59,885 nt of DNA from Acidobacteriota bacterium (GCA_003225055.1 QIAU01000199.1:1-59885), one strand, 5' to 3'; numbered from the stretch's first letter, positions 1 to 8,874 are shown. A program made the numbers and translations. Notes: generated by a model from the letters alone, not told the origin.

Positions 1-905
1 TATGGATAGACGCCCGGATTCGTAAAAGTGACCCTGAAGCGCGTTGGGCCGAACGGAGTCTGCGGCAGCCCGGTCTCATCCTGTGGCGCCGAGACGATGA
101 AGCCCGAATGGACGTTGTCCGAGGTTGACGAAGTGGTAGCGTGGAGTGCGCCGTCAGCATCCACGGTCACATTCGGTGAAGGAGGAAACGGGTCGTTCGG
201 TTCCGCTCCGAACGTAATGGTGTGGGGCATGCTGGTGTCGTCATTTGTCCATTCCACAGTCGCGCCTGCATGGACTATCAATTCGGGCTGAACAAACCGC
301 ATCAGCGAGATGGTGCTGTGTCCGCCGGCATTGGCCAGTGTTTTTCCGGCTCCGACGATCACCGAATTGGGAGGCGCCGAGTGATGATGCGCCCGTCCTG
401 GATTGAGTTCAGCCAGCAGATCGTGAGCCTGCTGGGCGGCTTCCTTGTCGTAAAAGGTCTGATCATGCGGAAGCGGAACCGAAGTGTCGAGAACATGCAC
501 CACGCCAGTCATATCAGGATGAACAAGGCAGACCAGCTTGAAATTACCCGCCGTCGGAAACATCACGTTGAACGTTTGACCCGAGACCATCGGCGGAGTG
601 CTAATACACGTCGAGTAGTCGAATGACGCCGCCCCAACAGAAAATCCGGGACAACCGACGAAGAACGGTGGGCGCACCTGTCCAGTGGTGAGGAAGGTAA
701 TGGTGTGGATCTCATCAGCATTGACCGTCCATTGAATGGTGTCTCCCACGTCGATCCAAAGCTCGTTGGGAAGAAAGGCGACGACTTGGCGGCCCTTGTC
801 CTCGCTCTGTGCGCCAACGGTGGCATTCCATTGGGCGCCGAATGCAGGGACGAAACTAAGCACTGTGAAAACTAATGCGGTGAACCTGGAAAGTGACGTT
901 TTCAT
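1..905 (-). CDS. Exported two-domain cupredoxin-like protein (3' end outside window)
   Basis: The frame is open from an ATG at 905 down to the window edge, so the C-terminus is missing. An AGGAGA ribosome site lies just upstream. The first ~25 residues form a signal peptide ending near FGA-Q. Two plastocyanin-like domains follow. The first has type I copper ligands in the usual order: a His in DEIHTI, then Cys, His and Met in VCLVHPDM. The second shows SMPHTITF and is cut at GVYPY, just where its Cys-x-x-His-Pro motif would come. A His-rich linker (AHHHS) lies between them. The role is probably copper binding or electron transfer outside the cytoplasm; the partner is unknown. The gene is divergent from the winged-helix regulator at 1062, with about 156 bases between the starts, so the regulator may control it. 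Confidence 0.8.
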   Translation of the reverse strand, partial: MKTSLSRFTALVFTVLSFVPAFGAQWNATVGAQSEDKGRQVVAFLPNELWIDVGDTIQWTVNADEIHTITFLTTGQVRPPFFVGCPGFSVGAASFDYSTCISTPPMVSGQTFNVMFPTAGNFKLVCLVHPDMTGVVHVLDTSVPLPHDQTFYDKEAAQQAHDLLAELNPGRAHHHSAPPNSVIVGAGKTLANAGGHSTISLMRFVQPELIVHAGATVEWTNDDTSMPHTITFGAEPNDPFPPSPNVTVDADGALHATTSSTSDNVHSGFIVSAPQDETGLPQTPFGPTRFRVTFTNPGVYP

Positions 906-1028
906 GATCGCTTCTCCTGTTTGTCTTCTCTTCCTTGAATCCATGTGATTCCGAGCTCTAGTGTTTGCGCGCTGCAGCGTGAATAGGCACTGAGTGTCCT
1001 TGAAATCGGGGCCAAAGTCCTTAGAATG

Positions 1029-1055
1029 TTCTGAAAGTTTCTGAAGAATTCTGAA
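1029..1055 (+). promoter_or_regulatory. Three TTCTGAA direct repeats in front of the winged-helix regulator
   Basis: The heptamer TTCTGAA occurs exactly three times, at 1029, 1039 and 1049, with a 10-bp period, and the array ends seven bases before the ATG at 1062. OmpR/PhoB-type winged-helix proteins commonly bind direct repeats one helical turn apart, and the next gene encodes such a domain. This makes an autoregulatory site plausible. That it is the operator is inference; only the repeats are seen. Confidence 0.5.
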
Positions 1056-1061
1056 AGCCGC

Positions 1062-2723
1062 ATGGAACGGCCTCAGACGTATATCTACGAATTCGATGAT
1101 TTCCGCGTTGACCCCGGGAGACGTTTGTTACTTGAGGGAGATGGTCGTCCACTGCCCCTGACCCCGAAGGCATTCGACACGCTGATTTATCTGGTCCAAC
1201 ATAGCGACGTAGTTCTCGGCAAAGAAACGCTTATGCGGGCAATCTGGGGCGAAACCGCTGTCGAAGAGAACAACTTGAATCAATGCATCTCCGCGCTGCG
1301 CCGCGCGCTCGGCGAGAAACGAGCCGAGCACCGTTACATTGTTACGGTTCCAGGACGGGGCTACAGGTTCGTTGCACCCGTGACCAAGCGCAAGCCGCCT
1401 GTAATCGCAAGCAGTGCTGAGTCCATCCCAAGCATTGCCGTGCTTCCTTTCCAGCCGCTGGCACCAAATAACCGGGACGAAGCTTTGGAAATGGGCATGG
1501 CGGACACGCTGATCGCCAGACTCAGCAGCATCCGGGACGTCGTCGTGCGTCCCATAAGCTCGATTCGCAAATATGCTGATTTGAAGCAGGACGTACTTGC
1601 AGCGGGGCGGGAACTGGGAGTGGAGTCTGTGCTGGAAGGAAGCCTTCAGCGCCAAGGCAAGAGAGTCAGGGTCACTGTGCGTTTGCTGAATGTGTCAAAT
1701 GGCGCTTCGTTGTGGGCGGGAACCTTCGATGACGAAATGACTGACATCTTTGCTCTGCAAGATGCAATCTCCGAGCGGGTGGTGCAAGCGTTGTCACTCG
1801 AACTCAGCAAAGAAGATCAGTCACGTCTCGTCAAGCACTATACACAAAGCACAAGAGCGTACCAGCTTTACCTGAAGGGGAGATATTACTGGTGGAAGAA
1901 CTCGCCCGAAGAATTCAACAAGAGCCGTGACTATTTTCATCGCGCAGTTGAAGAAGACCCTTCTTACGCGCTCGGCTACTGTGGACTGAACAGCTTTTAT
2001 GGCTACGGGGCGGCGTGGGGCATCATGCCGCCAGACGAAGGCTGGCCGAAGGCAGAGTGGGCAGTTACGAAGGCGCTCGAACTCGATGACCAGCTCGCCG
2101 AAGCACATCTCGATCTAGCTGCACTCAAGATGGTTTACTACTTAGACTGGGTAGGCACAGAGAGAGAAGCGAAGCGCGCCATCGAATTAAGCCCTGGATT
2201 CGACGAAATACATTACGCGTATTCCTTTTTCTTGCTGGTAATGCGCCGTTTCCGCGAAGCCATCGCAGAAGGCAAGCGGGCGTTGGCATGCAACCCGTTT
2301 TCGCTTCGTATTAGCCAGCACTTGGGTTATGCCTTGTACTGCGCGCGCAGCTACGATGAAGCAATCCAACAATACCAGAAAGCAATCGAACTCGATCACA
2401 ACGACGCCTCAGTCCGTGAAGCACTCGGAGATATCTACGAGCGGAAGGGCCAATACCAGGAAGCGGTCGAACAGTGGACAAAAGCCACACTCTTGGCCAA
2501 TGATGCGGAGCTCGTCGCCACTCTCCGCGCGGCCAACACTAGCGGGGCCTTTGACAAGGTTGTGCGTGCTGTAGCTGCGACGAGACTCGAACGGTTGCAG
2601 TCTAGCCGGGATAATGGCGCTTACGTACCTGCAATAAAATTCGCGCGCGAGCATTTGCGGGCAGGTCATCCAGAAGAAGCATTGAGGTGGCTCACGCGGG
2701 CCTGCGAAGAGCGGAATGTATAG
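1062..2723 (+). CDS. Winged-helix (OmpR/CadC-type) regulator with TolB-like and TPR domains, cut by an in-frame amber codon
   Basis: Residues ~1-105 form a Trans_reg_C winged helix, with the LTPKAFDTLIYLV helix and the C-terminal hairpin VPGRGYRFV. Residues ~120-250 match the TolB/FlgO-like fold that often follows it (SIAVLPFQPL, then GVESVLEGSLQ). The rest, from ~260, is TPR repeats. No membrane segment is obvious. This architecture is common in Acidobacteriota and is thought to regulate neighbouring genes; the signal is unknown. The frame stops at TAG (2721-2723), but the same frame continues without interruption to TAA at 2814-2816 and encodes SLLIASDPFYDP followed by a basic tail that reads like the usual end of this family. 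The full product would be ~584 residues. Losing about 30 residues may be tolerated. Confidence 0.85.
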   Translation: MERPQTYIYEFDDFRVDPGRRLLLEGDGRPLPLTPKAFDTLIYLVQHSDVVLGKETLMRAIWGETAVEENNLNQCISALRRALGEKRAEHRYIVTVPGRGYRFVAPVTKRKPPVIASSAESIPSIAVLPFQPLAPNNRDEALEMGMADTLIARLSSIRDVVVRPISSIRKYADLKQDVLAAGRELGVESVLEGSLQRQGKRVRVTVRLLNVSNGASLWAGTFDDEMTDIFALQDAISERVVQALSLELSKEDQSRLVKHYTQSTRAYQLYLKGRYYWWKNSPEEFNKSRDYFHRAVEEDPSYALGYCGLNSFYGYGAAWGIMPPDEGWPKAEWAVTKALELDDQLAEAHLDLAALKMVYYLDWVGTEREAKRAIELSPGFDEIHYAYSFFLLVMRRFREAIAEGKRALACNPFSLRISQHLGYALYCARSYDEAIQQYQKAIELDHNDASVREALGDIYERKGQYQEAVEQWTKATLLANDAELVATLRAANTSGAFDKVVRAVAATRLERLQSSRDNGAYVPAIKFAREHLRAGHPEEALRWLTRACEERNV

Positions 2724-2816
2724 TCACTGTTGATTGCCAGCGATCCCTTCTACGATCCACTGCGGGCCGACAAGCGTTTCGCCAAATTGTTGCGGCGCAT
2801 GAAGCTGGACACTTAA

Positions 2817-3195
2817 TCTCCTTCCAATTCATTCCCCCACGTTATGCGTGGTGCCGACCGATCACTTCCATTCGTAGCGAATAACGAGCTAACCGGAAGT
2901 TGACCGGGAGCAAAGCAGACTTATCGGGACGAATCCCCTGCGGTCTTCGCTTTGGAGTACCTCCGGCTTCTCGACCACTAGCCTACGATCCCCAGCATCC
3001 TCGAAAATCGTGTAGACTTCCGGCCGTGAGCTTTCATGCCGTGCGCATTCTTGCCTGTCTCTGTCATAGACGTCTTGGCAGAATCGATCGCCTGCGGCCG
3101 TCGTCAGGTCGCCAAACGGTTATTTCAGCCATCAAATACGAATCTGGAGTTCGATCATGCAGAACACGGCTACAGCTAACGAAGGAAGTTTCCGC
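2817..3195. other. Gap without a recognised gene
   Basis: Between the end of the regulator frame and the esterase start. Short open frames on both strands show no family resemblance. The last ~50 bases hold ribosome sites for the esterase. Confidence 0.5.
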
Positions 3196-4269
3196 ATGCG
3201 TGGACGCACCACGAAGTTGACGCTCGGATTCGTCGCCCAATTGCTCATGCTGTGTCAGGCAAGCGCACAGCAAGCTCCCGCAGATCGTAAGCTAACGGAT
3301 AGCAGCACCATCTCGCCAGACGGAACGGCCTACGTCACCCGCGTTGTGCCCGTCCCCACCACCATCAGTTCGGAGGCGCAGAAGGTCCTGGCGCGCGTGG
3401 AATCAGACACAGCCGTGCCGCAAACCCTCGAGCAGCGCAGAATCGGCACGGACAAGTGGCAAGCCGGTGCAGGAGAAGCCTCAAAGAAGCTGTATCCGGT
3501 AAATGTGGCCACGGACACTATTGCGGGTGTGCCCGTGCGCGTCGTCACTCCGCTAACCACGGCGCCGGAAAAGCGCGGCCGGGTCCTGATCAACCTCCAT
3601 GGCGGGGGCTTCAATTCCGATTCCGGCTCGCTGACGGAATCTATCCCGATCGCAAACCTTTCAGGAACAAAAGTAATTGCTGTGCTCTACCGCTTGGCTC
3701 CCGAGCATCCGTTTCCAGCGGGACTTGACGACGCGGTGGCCGTGTACAAAGAGGTGCTCAACTCCTATAAGCCGAACAACATTGGGATCTATGGCACCTC
3801 TGCGGGCGCGATTCTGACAGCCGAAGTAACCGTGAAGCTGAAGCAATTGGGGCTGCCCCTGCCCGGCGCGACGGGAATTTTCTCAGGCATGGGCGACTTC
3901 AGTCAGGTCGGTGACTCGATCGCCCTCTATGCCTTGAACGGCTTTTCGGGCCACCTGGACCCGCCAAAGTCAAACTCGCACCAACTCGAATACTACGTAG
4001 GCTCGACCGATCCCAAGAACCCGGTGCTCTCTCCCCTCTATGCGGATCTCACCCGATTTCCTCCCACGCTTTTCATTACTAGCGGTCGCGATCTACTCCT
4101 GAGCGGAACCACCATCCTGCACCGCGCCTACCTGCGAGCCGGCGTAGATGCCGAGTTGGTGGTCTTCGAAGCCCTCCCCCACGCTTTCTGGAACAATCCC
4201 GCGCTCCCGGAATCTAAAGAAGCCCACCAAATCACGGCTGCATTCTTCGACAAACAACTGGGCAAATAG
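3196..4269 (+). CDS. Exported alpha/beta hydrolase, hormone-sensitive-lipase (HSL) family esterase
   Basis: The product carries the HSL-family oxyanion motif HGGG (near residue 135), the RLAPEHPFPA segment and the nucleophile elbow GTSAGA (Ser near 202). The catalytic Asp is probably the one in TSGRDLLL and the His the one in LPHAFW near the C-terminus. It should hydrolyse short-chain esters or similar acyl substrates. The ATG at 3196 is preferred because an AAGGAAG site lies seven bases upstream and the product then starts with a clean signal peptide cut near ASA-QQ. An ATG at 3157 is also preceded by GGAG and would add 13 residues before the signal. No operon partner is evident. Confidence 0.88.
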   Translation: MRGRTTKLTLGFVAQLLMLCQASAQQAPADRKLTDSSTISPDGTAYVTRVVPVPTTISSEAQKVLARVESDTAVPQTLEQRRIGTDKWQAGAGEASKKLYPVNVATDTIAGVPVRVVTPLTTAPEKRGRVLINLHGGGFNSDSGSLTESIPIANLSGTKVIAVLYRLAPEHPFPAGLDDAVAVYKEVLNSYKPNNIGIYGTSAGAILTAEVTVKLKQLGLPLPGATGIFSGMGDFSQVGDSIALYALNGFSGHLDPPKSNSHQLEYYVGSTDPKNPVLSPLYADLTRFPPTLFITSGRDLLLSGTTILHRAYLRAGVDAELVVFEALPHAFWNNPALPESKEAHQITAAFFDKQLGK

Positions 4270-4365
4270 CGGCGCTAGTGTGACGACGAAATATACTTGT
4301 GATGGGGAAAAACCGGGAACAGACGGAAAGTTTTCTGATATTTATCATCTAGCTAAGCTAGGGAT

Positions 4366-4449
4366 CACAATGATCGTAACGTGACCATCAGCAAGAGCGA
4401 CAAGAAGATGTTGTTCCAGACGAATGCGAAGAAGGTGTTCGCGCTCTAG
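4366..4449 (+). pseudogene. C-terminal remnant of an amidohydrolase-2-like protein
   Basis: Reading toward the stop at 4447-4449 gives ISKSDKKMLFQTNAKKVFAL, which resembles the conserved last helix of amidohydrolase-2 family (TIM-barrel metal-dependent hydrolase) proteins, where the chain ends shortly after a QxNAxKVF motif. Nothing of the barrel lies upstream, and stops occur before it in this frame. It is best read as the tail of a deleted gene. The match is short, so this stays tentative. Confidence 0.4.
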
Positions 4450-4630
4450 ACAGAATTAACCCGGCCGAGCCTTAGATGTGGCCTTTTCCCGGGACCGTGG
4501 CAATAGTGCCTGGATCAGGCAAACCGGAAGTAATGCCTCTGGGTTGGCAGATTGCTGCCGATAAACGCTGCTGGTCACAAGATCGGGGAGAGGATCACGC
4601 TTTTCGCCGCGGCACAGGAGGCCGCTTCCA

Positions 4631-5047
4631 GTGGCGAAAAGCAGACGCAAACGAGCCCCGAAGGCAGTTCTGAAGCTGCCAGATCTTGAACAATCGAGGT
4701 CGGCAGTTTTGAACAGTCTGACATCGGCGAGTTCAAAACGCTCCTACAACCATGCGATTCGCGAATTCATCGACTGGTACTGCTCGGAGCCTCGACTCGC
4801 CTTCAACAAAACGGTAGTCACGCGGTACCGGATTGCACTCGAAGAGCACCCTTATGCTCCGTCGACGATCAACCTGAGATTGGCGGCGATACGCCGGCTG
4901 GCGTATGAAGCGTCGGACTGCGGGCTCTTCAGCCCTGACCTTGCAGCAGGTATACGTGGCGTGAAGGGTGCCCGTCGACTGGGAGTACGTGTCGGAAACT
5001 GGCTGACGGCAGACGAAGGCAAGAAGTTGATCCCATCAGGAAGATAA
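4631..5047 (+). pseudogene. Tyrosine recombinase (phage integrase family), N-terminal half only
   Basis: The 138 residues match the SAM-like core-binding domain of tyrosine recombinases: a basic N-terminus, then SASSKRSYNHAIREFIDWY, then PSTINLRLAAIRRLAYEA, then the linker into NWLTADEGKKL. The chain stops there, where the catalytic domain with the Arg-His-Arg-Tyr residues should begin. No catalytic domain follows in any frame before the antitoxin at 5155. It is a truncated integrase that cannot recombine by itself. Such stubs often mark the edge of an integrated element, in keeping with the adjacent toxin-antitoxin pair. Confidence 0.75.
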
Positions 5048-5154
5048 GCCGCAATGAATGCACGGTAAGCGGAGGGATCTGTCGAATTTGCGGCTCATGG
5101 GTCCCCAGCGTCGCGACCCCATCGATTGGAAAGCTACTTCAATGGAGGTACACA

Positions 5155-5634
5155 TTGCCGATGGTTATGTGGCATAATGTACTCATGGTACGGACGGCGC
5201 CGCCAACGGTGACAACGGCCAAAATGCTGAATGAATATCTTCAGGATTGGCTTGGCACGCGTGCTCAATCTGAGCAAAAGATCGTAGACCTCGTAGAAGG
5301 CGGGTTGCCAACGAAGGTGGTCAACCACCTAATTGAACGGGGCCTGACGCGCAAGGAGGTTTTCGACGTAATCATTCCCTTGCGCACCTGGAAACACCGC
5401 AAAAGCCGGCGTCAGCCGCTGTCGAAGGAAGAGTCCGAGCGCGCGGTTCGGGCCGCCAGGATCCTTGCTCGTGCGCAGGCTGTATGGGGAGATCAGGAGT
5501 CTGCTTTGAATTGGCTGCGGGCGCCGAAGAAGCGGTTTGAAGGTCGTTCTCCACTTCAGATGCTCTCCACTGAAACTGGTGGTCGTCTGGTCGAGCAAAT
5601 GCTGGTCCAAATTGATGAGGGCATGTTCGCCTGA
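5155..5634 (+). CDS. Xre/MbcA/ParS-type antitoxin of a RES toxin
   Basis: The protein has a helical N-terminal Xre-like half (LIERGLTRKEVFDVIIPL) and a C-terminal toxin-binding segment typical of the MbcA/ParS group (ILARAQAVWGDQESALNWL, then APKKRFEGRSPLQML and a GG-containing last helix). It should bind and neutralise the RES toxin made from the next gene and repress the operon. The stop overlaps the toxin ATG by one base (TGATG), which suggests translational coupling. The start is uncertain: TTG at 5155 is best spaced from a GGAGG at 5144-5148, while ATG codons at 5161, 5167 and 5185 are in the same frame. Confidence 0.85.
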   Translation: MPMVMWHNVLMVRTAPPTVTTAKMLNEYLQDWLGTRAQSEQKIVDLVEGGLPTKVVNHLIERGLTRKEVFDVIIPLRTWKHRKSRRQPLSKEESERAVRAARILARAQAVWGDQESALNWLRAPKKRFEGRSPLQMLSTETGGRLVEQMLVQIDEGMFA

Positions 5635-6086
5635 TGTTCCTTTGGCGGATCAGCAATCATCCCACTCTCGATGGTCGAGGGGGACTGGTCGCTTCTGCCC
5701 GTTGGCACACCGAAGGCCGACCGGTGGTCTACTTGGCCGAGACTCCTGCAGGGGCACTGGTCGAGGCCCTTGTGCATCTCGAACTCACTCCAGGCAATCT
5801 GCCGAAGTCTTATCGACTCCTGAAGGCAGAAGCTCCTGACGGCTTGCCAAGCGCCGCAGTCACGGCAGCCGATCTAACAGGAACGGACTGGATCCACGAT
5901 CAAATTGCAACGCGCACAATCGGAGACAAATGGCTGGCGTCCGCCAGCAGCACAACACTGCGAATCCCGTCCGCCCTCGTGCCTGAGACCTTTAACGTAC
6001 TACTAAATCCGGAACACCCGGCCGCAGCCCGTGTGCGGATTTGGGACGCCGAATATCCCTGGGATGAACGACTGCTGAGGGGTTAA
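5634..6086 (+). CDS. RES-domain toxin (NAD+-degrading family)
   Basis: The 150 residues match the RES family: an early Arg in LWRISN, the RWHTEGRPVVYLAE segment, a conserved Glu in the following helix (LVEALVHLE), and the late LLNPEHPAA motif. Characterised RES toxins such as MbcT break down cellular NAD+ by phosphorolysis or hydrolysis. Length is normal and no lesion is visible, so the pair with the upstream antitoxin looks functional. A hairpin at 6087-6116 follows the stop directly and probably ends the operon. Confidence 0.87.
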   Translation: MFLWRISNHPTLDGRGGLVASARWHTEGRPVVYLAETPAGALVEALVHLELTPGNLPKSYRLLKAEAPDGLPSAAVTAADLTGTDWIHDQIATRTIGDKWLASASSTTLRIPSALVPETFNVLLNPEHPAAARVRIWDAEYPWDERLLRG

Positions 6087-6116
6087 CGCGCAACCGGAGT
6101 CCCCTTAAGTTGCGCG
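6087..6116 (+). terminator. Hairpin after the Xre/RES operon
   Basis: CGCGCAAC at 6087-6094 pairs perfectly with GTTGCGCG at 6109-6116 around a 14-base loop, one base after the RES stop codon. There is no good T-run, so it may be a weak terminator or simply an mRNA-stabilising stem. It also sits at the end of the minus-strand DUF362 remnant. Confidence 0.45.
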
Positions 6117-6777
6117 AATATGTTGAAACTCGGGAACGACCTGAAACGGAAATTCGGGGCGACGGAGTGCCTCGCCAGCTTAATCTTGTAGAGAAGGTGA
6201 GGAATTCCCAAGGAACCGCGACGCCTCGTGAATATGCGGGATGCGATCTGGTTCAAAGCCCATCAACCTGGCACAAGTCGCGTCAGCAGCGACCGGATCG
6301 TCCGCCAGAACGACTGTCCAGAGTGGCCGGGGGGGGTGCCGTTAAGGGGACCATTTCCTTCCATCGCGATAATAGCGTCGGCGATTACGAAATGAATCGG
6401 CACCGTTGCACAAATATCCAGAATGCTCTGCTGGATACCTCTCCAATGAAGAATGTTCTTAGGCCAACCGTACTTGCTCCCCGGGACAACCCCGAACATG
6501 TTCTTCATGCTCAGAGTGACACCGGACCAGTGGTGCACCTTTACCTTTGGCATGGAGACAATGAAGTCCGCCTGCAAGATTGTTCTGGGAAGCCAGAGGT
6601 ATTGCAGGTCGGTGTACGAAGCGGCAAGCCGCGTCCGGATGAGTTCGTCGCGGTTGAGATCCACGAACGGAACTTTGTGCAGCTTCAACTCCTCCTCATA
6701 GGCGCTCTGGGAAAGCACGAGTTGAGTGTCGCGCTGGTGTCCCGGGCCCTCGCCAACAACCACGTTCCGTGCACCTC
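6105..6777 (-). pseudogene. DUF362 family protein, 5' truncated, frameshifted and with an internal stop
   Basis: The minus strand encodes a recognisable DUF362 core: NVVVGEGPG, then ADFIVSMPKVKVHHW, SMKNMFGVVPG and IIAMEGNGPLNGTP. At a run of eight C (6329-6336 on the plus strand are G) the frame breaks. In another frame the family sequence continues as VVLADDPVAADATCARLMGF and HEASRFLGNSS. A TAA at 6182-6180 then interrupts it, and the last residues (PFQVVPEFQHIRA) run to TAA at 6107-6105. The N-terminus is missing and replaced by a piece of another gene (next entry). DUF362 function is not well established; some members look like iron-sulfur or metal-binding proteins. Confidence 0.75.
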
Positions 6778-7029
6778 CACCAGCTTGCCTGCGCCGATGC
6801 GGGTTGTCAGCCCAGCCGATCTCCAGCCAAAGGCTGTGGGAAACAACCCGACATTCGATTTGTCCGGATTCAGCGTTCCGAAGGTGCGATAGGCTATCGC
6901 GCAATCGCGAATGACTTCGCCACTTTCCAGCTTGAAATCTCCGATGCGAGCTGTTTGCTGCTCTTGAGCGGCAAGCAACCCGAGGAATCCGGTCAGCGAC
7001 AACAAGGCCGCCAAAAGGACACTCTTCAT
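6778..7029 (-). pseudogene. N-terminal fragment of an exported homoserine-acetyltransferase-like alpha/beta hydrolase
   Basis: From ATG at 7029 the first ~22 residues are a signal peptide ending near LAAQ. GDFKLESGEVIRDCAIAYRT and SNVGLFPTAFG follow, the start of the MetX-like hydrolase fold up to the first strands and the GKLV segment. At about 6778 similarity stops and DUF362 sequence begins in a different frame, so the Ser-Asp-His triad is absent. The likely history is a deletion joining two neighbouring genes of the same direction. Confidence 0.65.
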
Positions 7030-7745
7030 TGTTGGATCCTCCGAATCAGCTGAGTGGCCTTATCCGAAGCTGGACATGGTAGCAGCGTCTGCAACTAGCT
7101 GAACGTGCTCTTCCTTTGACGCAACCGGAGATGTACTCCGCTTTGTCACCTTACGATTGAGGAGCGATCCGGAGGTTATCGGTTCGTCCGTCGGATTAGT
7201 ACCGAAAAACGCTAGTGCTGTGCGTCATTCAAGGTTTACCCTCCCTAAACGGATCACGACCGTATTTGCCGACAACTCTCCGGTTATCTGCGGATTCTTC
7301 ATAGGTCGGACTAAGCACGATATTTTGCGTGCCCTCCACTACCAGCCTACAATGCTTCGGCAATGAGAAGAAAATTTCGCAGCTACACGAAACGAACAAT
7401 CTTTTGACACTCCGCTCTTAAGTCCAAATTTGACTGTATCTTCACTGGAGTTTCAGCTACGCACGAGATGCGATCAATAACGCCAGAGCGCCGGCCGTCG
7501 CGAATCGTCCAGGCCTGAGTACACCGTAGGGAATCCGAACGGGTGGTTCCAGAGCGCGGGGCCCCAGAAATACATTCCCGCCTAGCGAGGTTGCCGCACC
7601 AACCGTCACGTCATTACGCGTATTGACCCTGAATTCTTCGCCACTCTCAACAAAGTCGGCTTGGCACTGCGATCGGCAGCAGACCTCATCTGCCTTCTCA
7701 GAACTTCTGTTAAGATTCCCCGTATTGGGCTTTGTGGAGGGCAAA
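7030..7745. other. Gap without a recognised gene
   Basis: About 700 bases between the hydrolase fragment and the aldo/keto reductase. A minus-strand open frame at 7457-7620 translates to a Gly/Ala-rich stretch (TSLGGNVFLGPRALEPP) that could be a gene tail, but I cannot name a family. A GTGGAGG ribosome site for the reductase lies at its right end. Confidence 0.4.
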
Positions 7746-8627
7746 ATGTCCAACTTCAGCCGGCGTGAATTCCTGAAGACCGGGCTTGCAGCCGGAACTC
7801 TTGCTGTTACGGGGAGCCTTCCGCTCATTGCACAGCGCCAGCAAGCAACCGACCTCGTGACGCTGGGAAGATCTGGTATGAAGGTCACGCGGCTTGCGTT
7901 TGGCACTGGGAGCTTCAGCGGCCAGGTGCAGCGCGAGCTTGGGCAGCACGGGTTCACGTGGCTCGTGCACTACGCCTATGATCACGGCATCCGCTTCTTC
8001 GAGACAGCCGAGTCGTACGGCGAGATGCACAAGATGCTCGGCATCGCCCTCAAAGGCATCGCACGCGACAGCTACCGGCTGATGTCAAAGGTGACCACCC
8101 GCGACGGTGTCAACCCGCAGGACAAATTCGACGAGCTTCGCAAACTCGCTAACACCGAGTATTTCGACATCATGCTGCTCCACTGGCAACATACGGGCAC
8201 TTGGCCAACCGACACTCGGCGCTGGCAGGACGCGATTGAGGAGGCCGAATCGAAGAAGATTATCGTGAGCCGAGGTGCGTCGGTGCACGGGCTCCCAGCG
8301 CTGCGCTGCGCTCCGGGAAACAAGTGGCTCGACATTGCCATGATCCGCGTGAATCACAAAGGCAAGAGCATGGACGCCGAGGACTACGCGACGCAGGGAC
8401 TAGGTAACGTTCCCGAAGTGGTCGAGCACGTGAAAGAAGTTCGCAAGGAAGGCATGGGCGTGATTTCTATGAAGCTCGTCGGCGAAGGCACCTTCAACCG
8501 CGAAGACCGGCAGAAGGCAATGAAGTTTGCCTTCAGAAATGCCGGCGTCGATTGCGTGACCGTCGGCTACAAGAGCACCGCCGAAATCGACGAAGCCATC
8601 GAGAACGTCAACGCGGCACTTGCGTAG
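7746..8627 (+). CDS. Tat-exported aldo/keto reductase
   Basis: The product (293 residues) starts with a twin-arginine signal, SRREFLKTGLAAGTLAV, then LVTLGRSGMKVTRLAFGTGS, the usual opening strand of the family. The putative catalytic Tyr is in ESYGEMHKML, the Lys in LMSKVTTRDG and the His in IMLLHWQH, which completes the Asp-Tyr-Lys-His arrangement of NADPH-dependent reductases. It probably acts outside the cytoplasm, where the reductant is unclear. The ATG at 7746 is chosen for its Tat signal and the GTGGAGG just upstream. The open frame reaches back to 7623 but that part is not protein-like. Confidence 0.88.
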   Translation: MSNFSRREFLKTGLAAGTLAVTGSLPLIAQRQQATDLVTLGRSGMKVTRLAFGTGSFSGQVQRELGQHGFTWLVHYAYDHGIRFFETAESYGEMHKMLGIALKGIARDSYRLMSKVTTRDGVNPQDKFDELRKLANTEYFDIMLLHWQHTGTWPTDTRRWQDAIEEAESKKIIVSRGASVHGLPALRCAPGNKWLDIAMIRVNHKGKSMDAEDYATQGLGNVPEVVEHVKEVRKEGMGVISMKLVGEGTFNREDRQKAMKFAFRNAGVDCVTVGYKSTAEIDEAIENVNAALA

Positions 8628-8874
8628 TAATTCCAGAATTGCTTCTCGCGTCGGCGATATGCACGTCGCGCACATCTGTGGCGTTGACCACTTCGTGGTC
8701 CTGCACTGTAGCCCAACAGTTCCTCCGCAGGGTCCCATTGATTCTCTTGCCCTCGTGCCGCCCGAGCGGCTTCGTCGGGCTACTCTTCGCCAATCGGTTA
8801 GGACGCGTAAAATAAATAAGGGAATAAAAGATCGCGGCTGCGAACAGCGCGCGAGGCATCCAGTTCCATCTCAT
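8608..8874 (-). CDS. Possible small membrane protein
   Basis: From an ATG at 8874, preceded by GGAGA, the frame gives 88 residues with one hydrophobic segment near the start (ALFAAAIFYSLIYF) and a polar remainder. The end overlaps the convergent reductase gene by about 20 bases. No family is recognised. The ribosome site and membrane segment favour a real gene, but the tail composition is unremarkable. Confidence 0.3.
   Translation of the reverse strand: MRWNWMPRALFAAAIFYSLIYFTRPNRLAKSSPTKPLGRHEGKRINGTLRRNCWATVQDHEVVNATDVRDVHIADARSNSGITTQVPR

Noticed and set aside
4456-4650. Minus-strand open frame between the amidohydrolase tail and the integrase stub
   Set aside because: No ribosome site, domain or membrane segment; composition is not protein-like.
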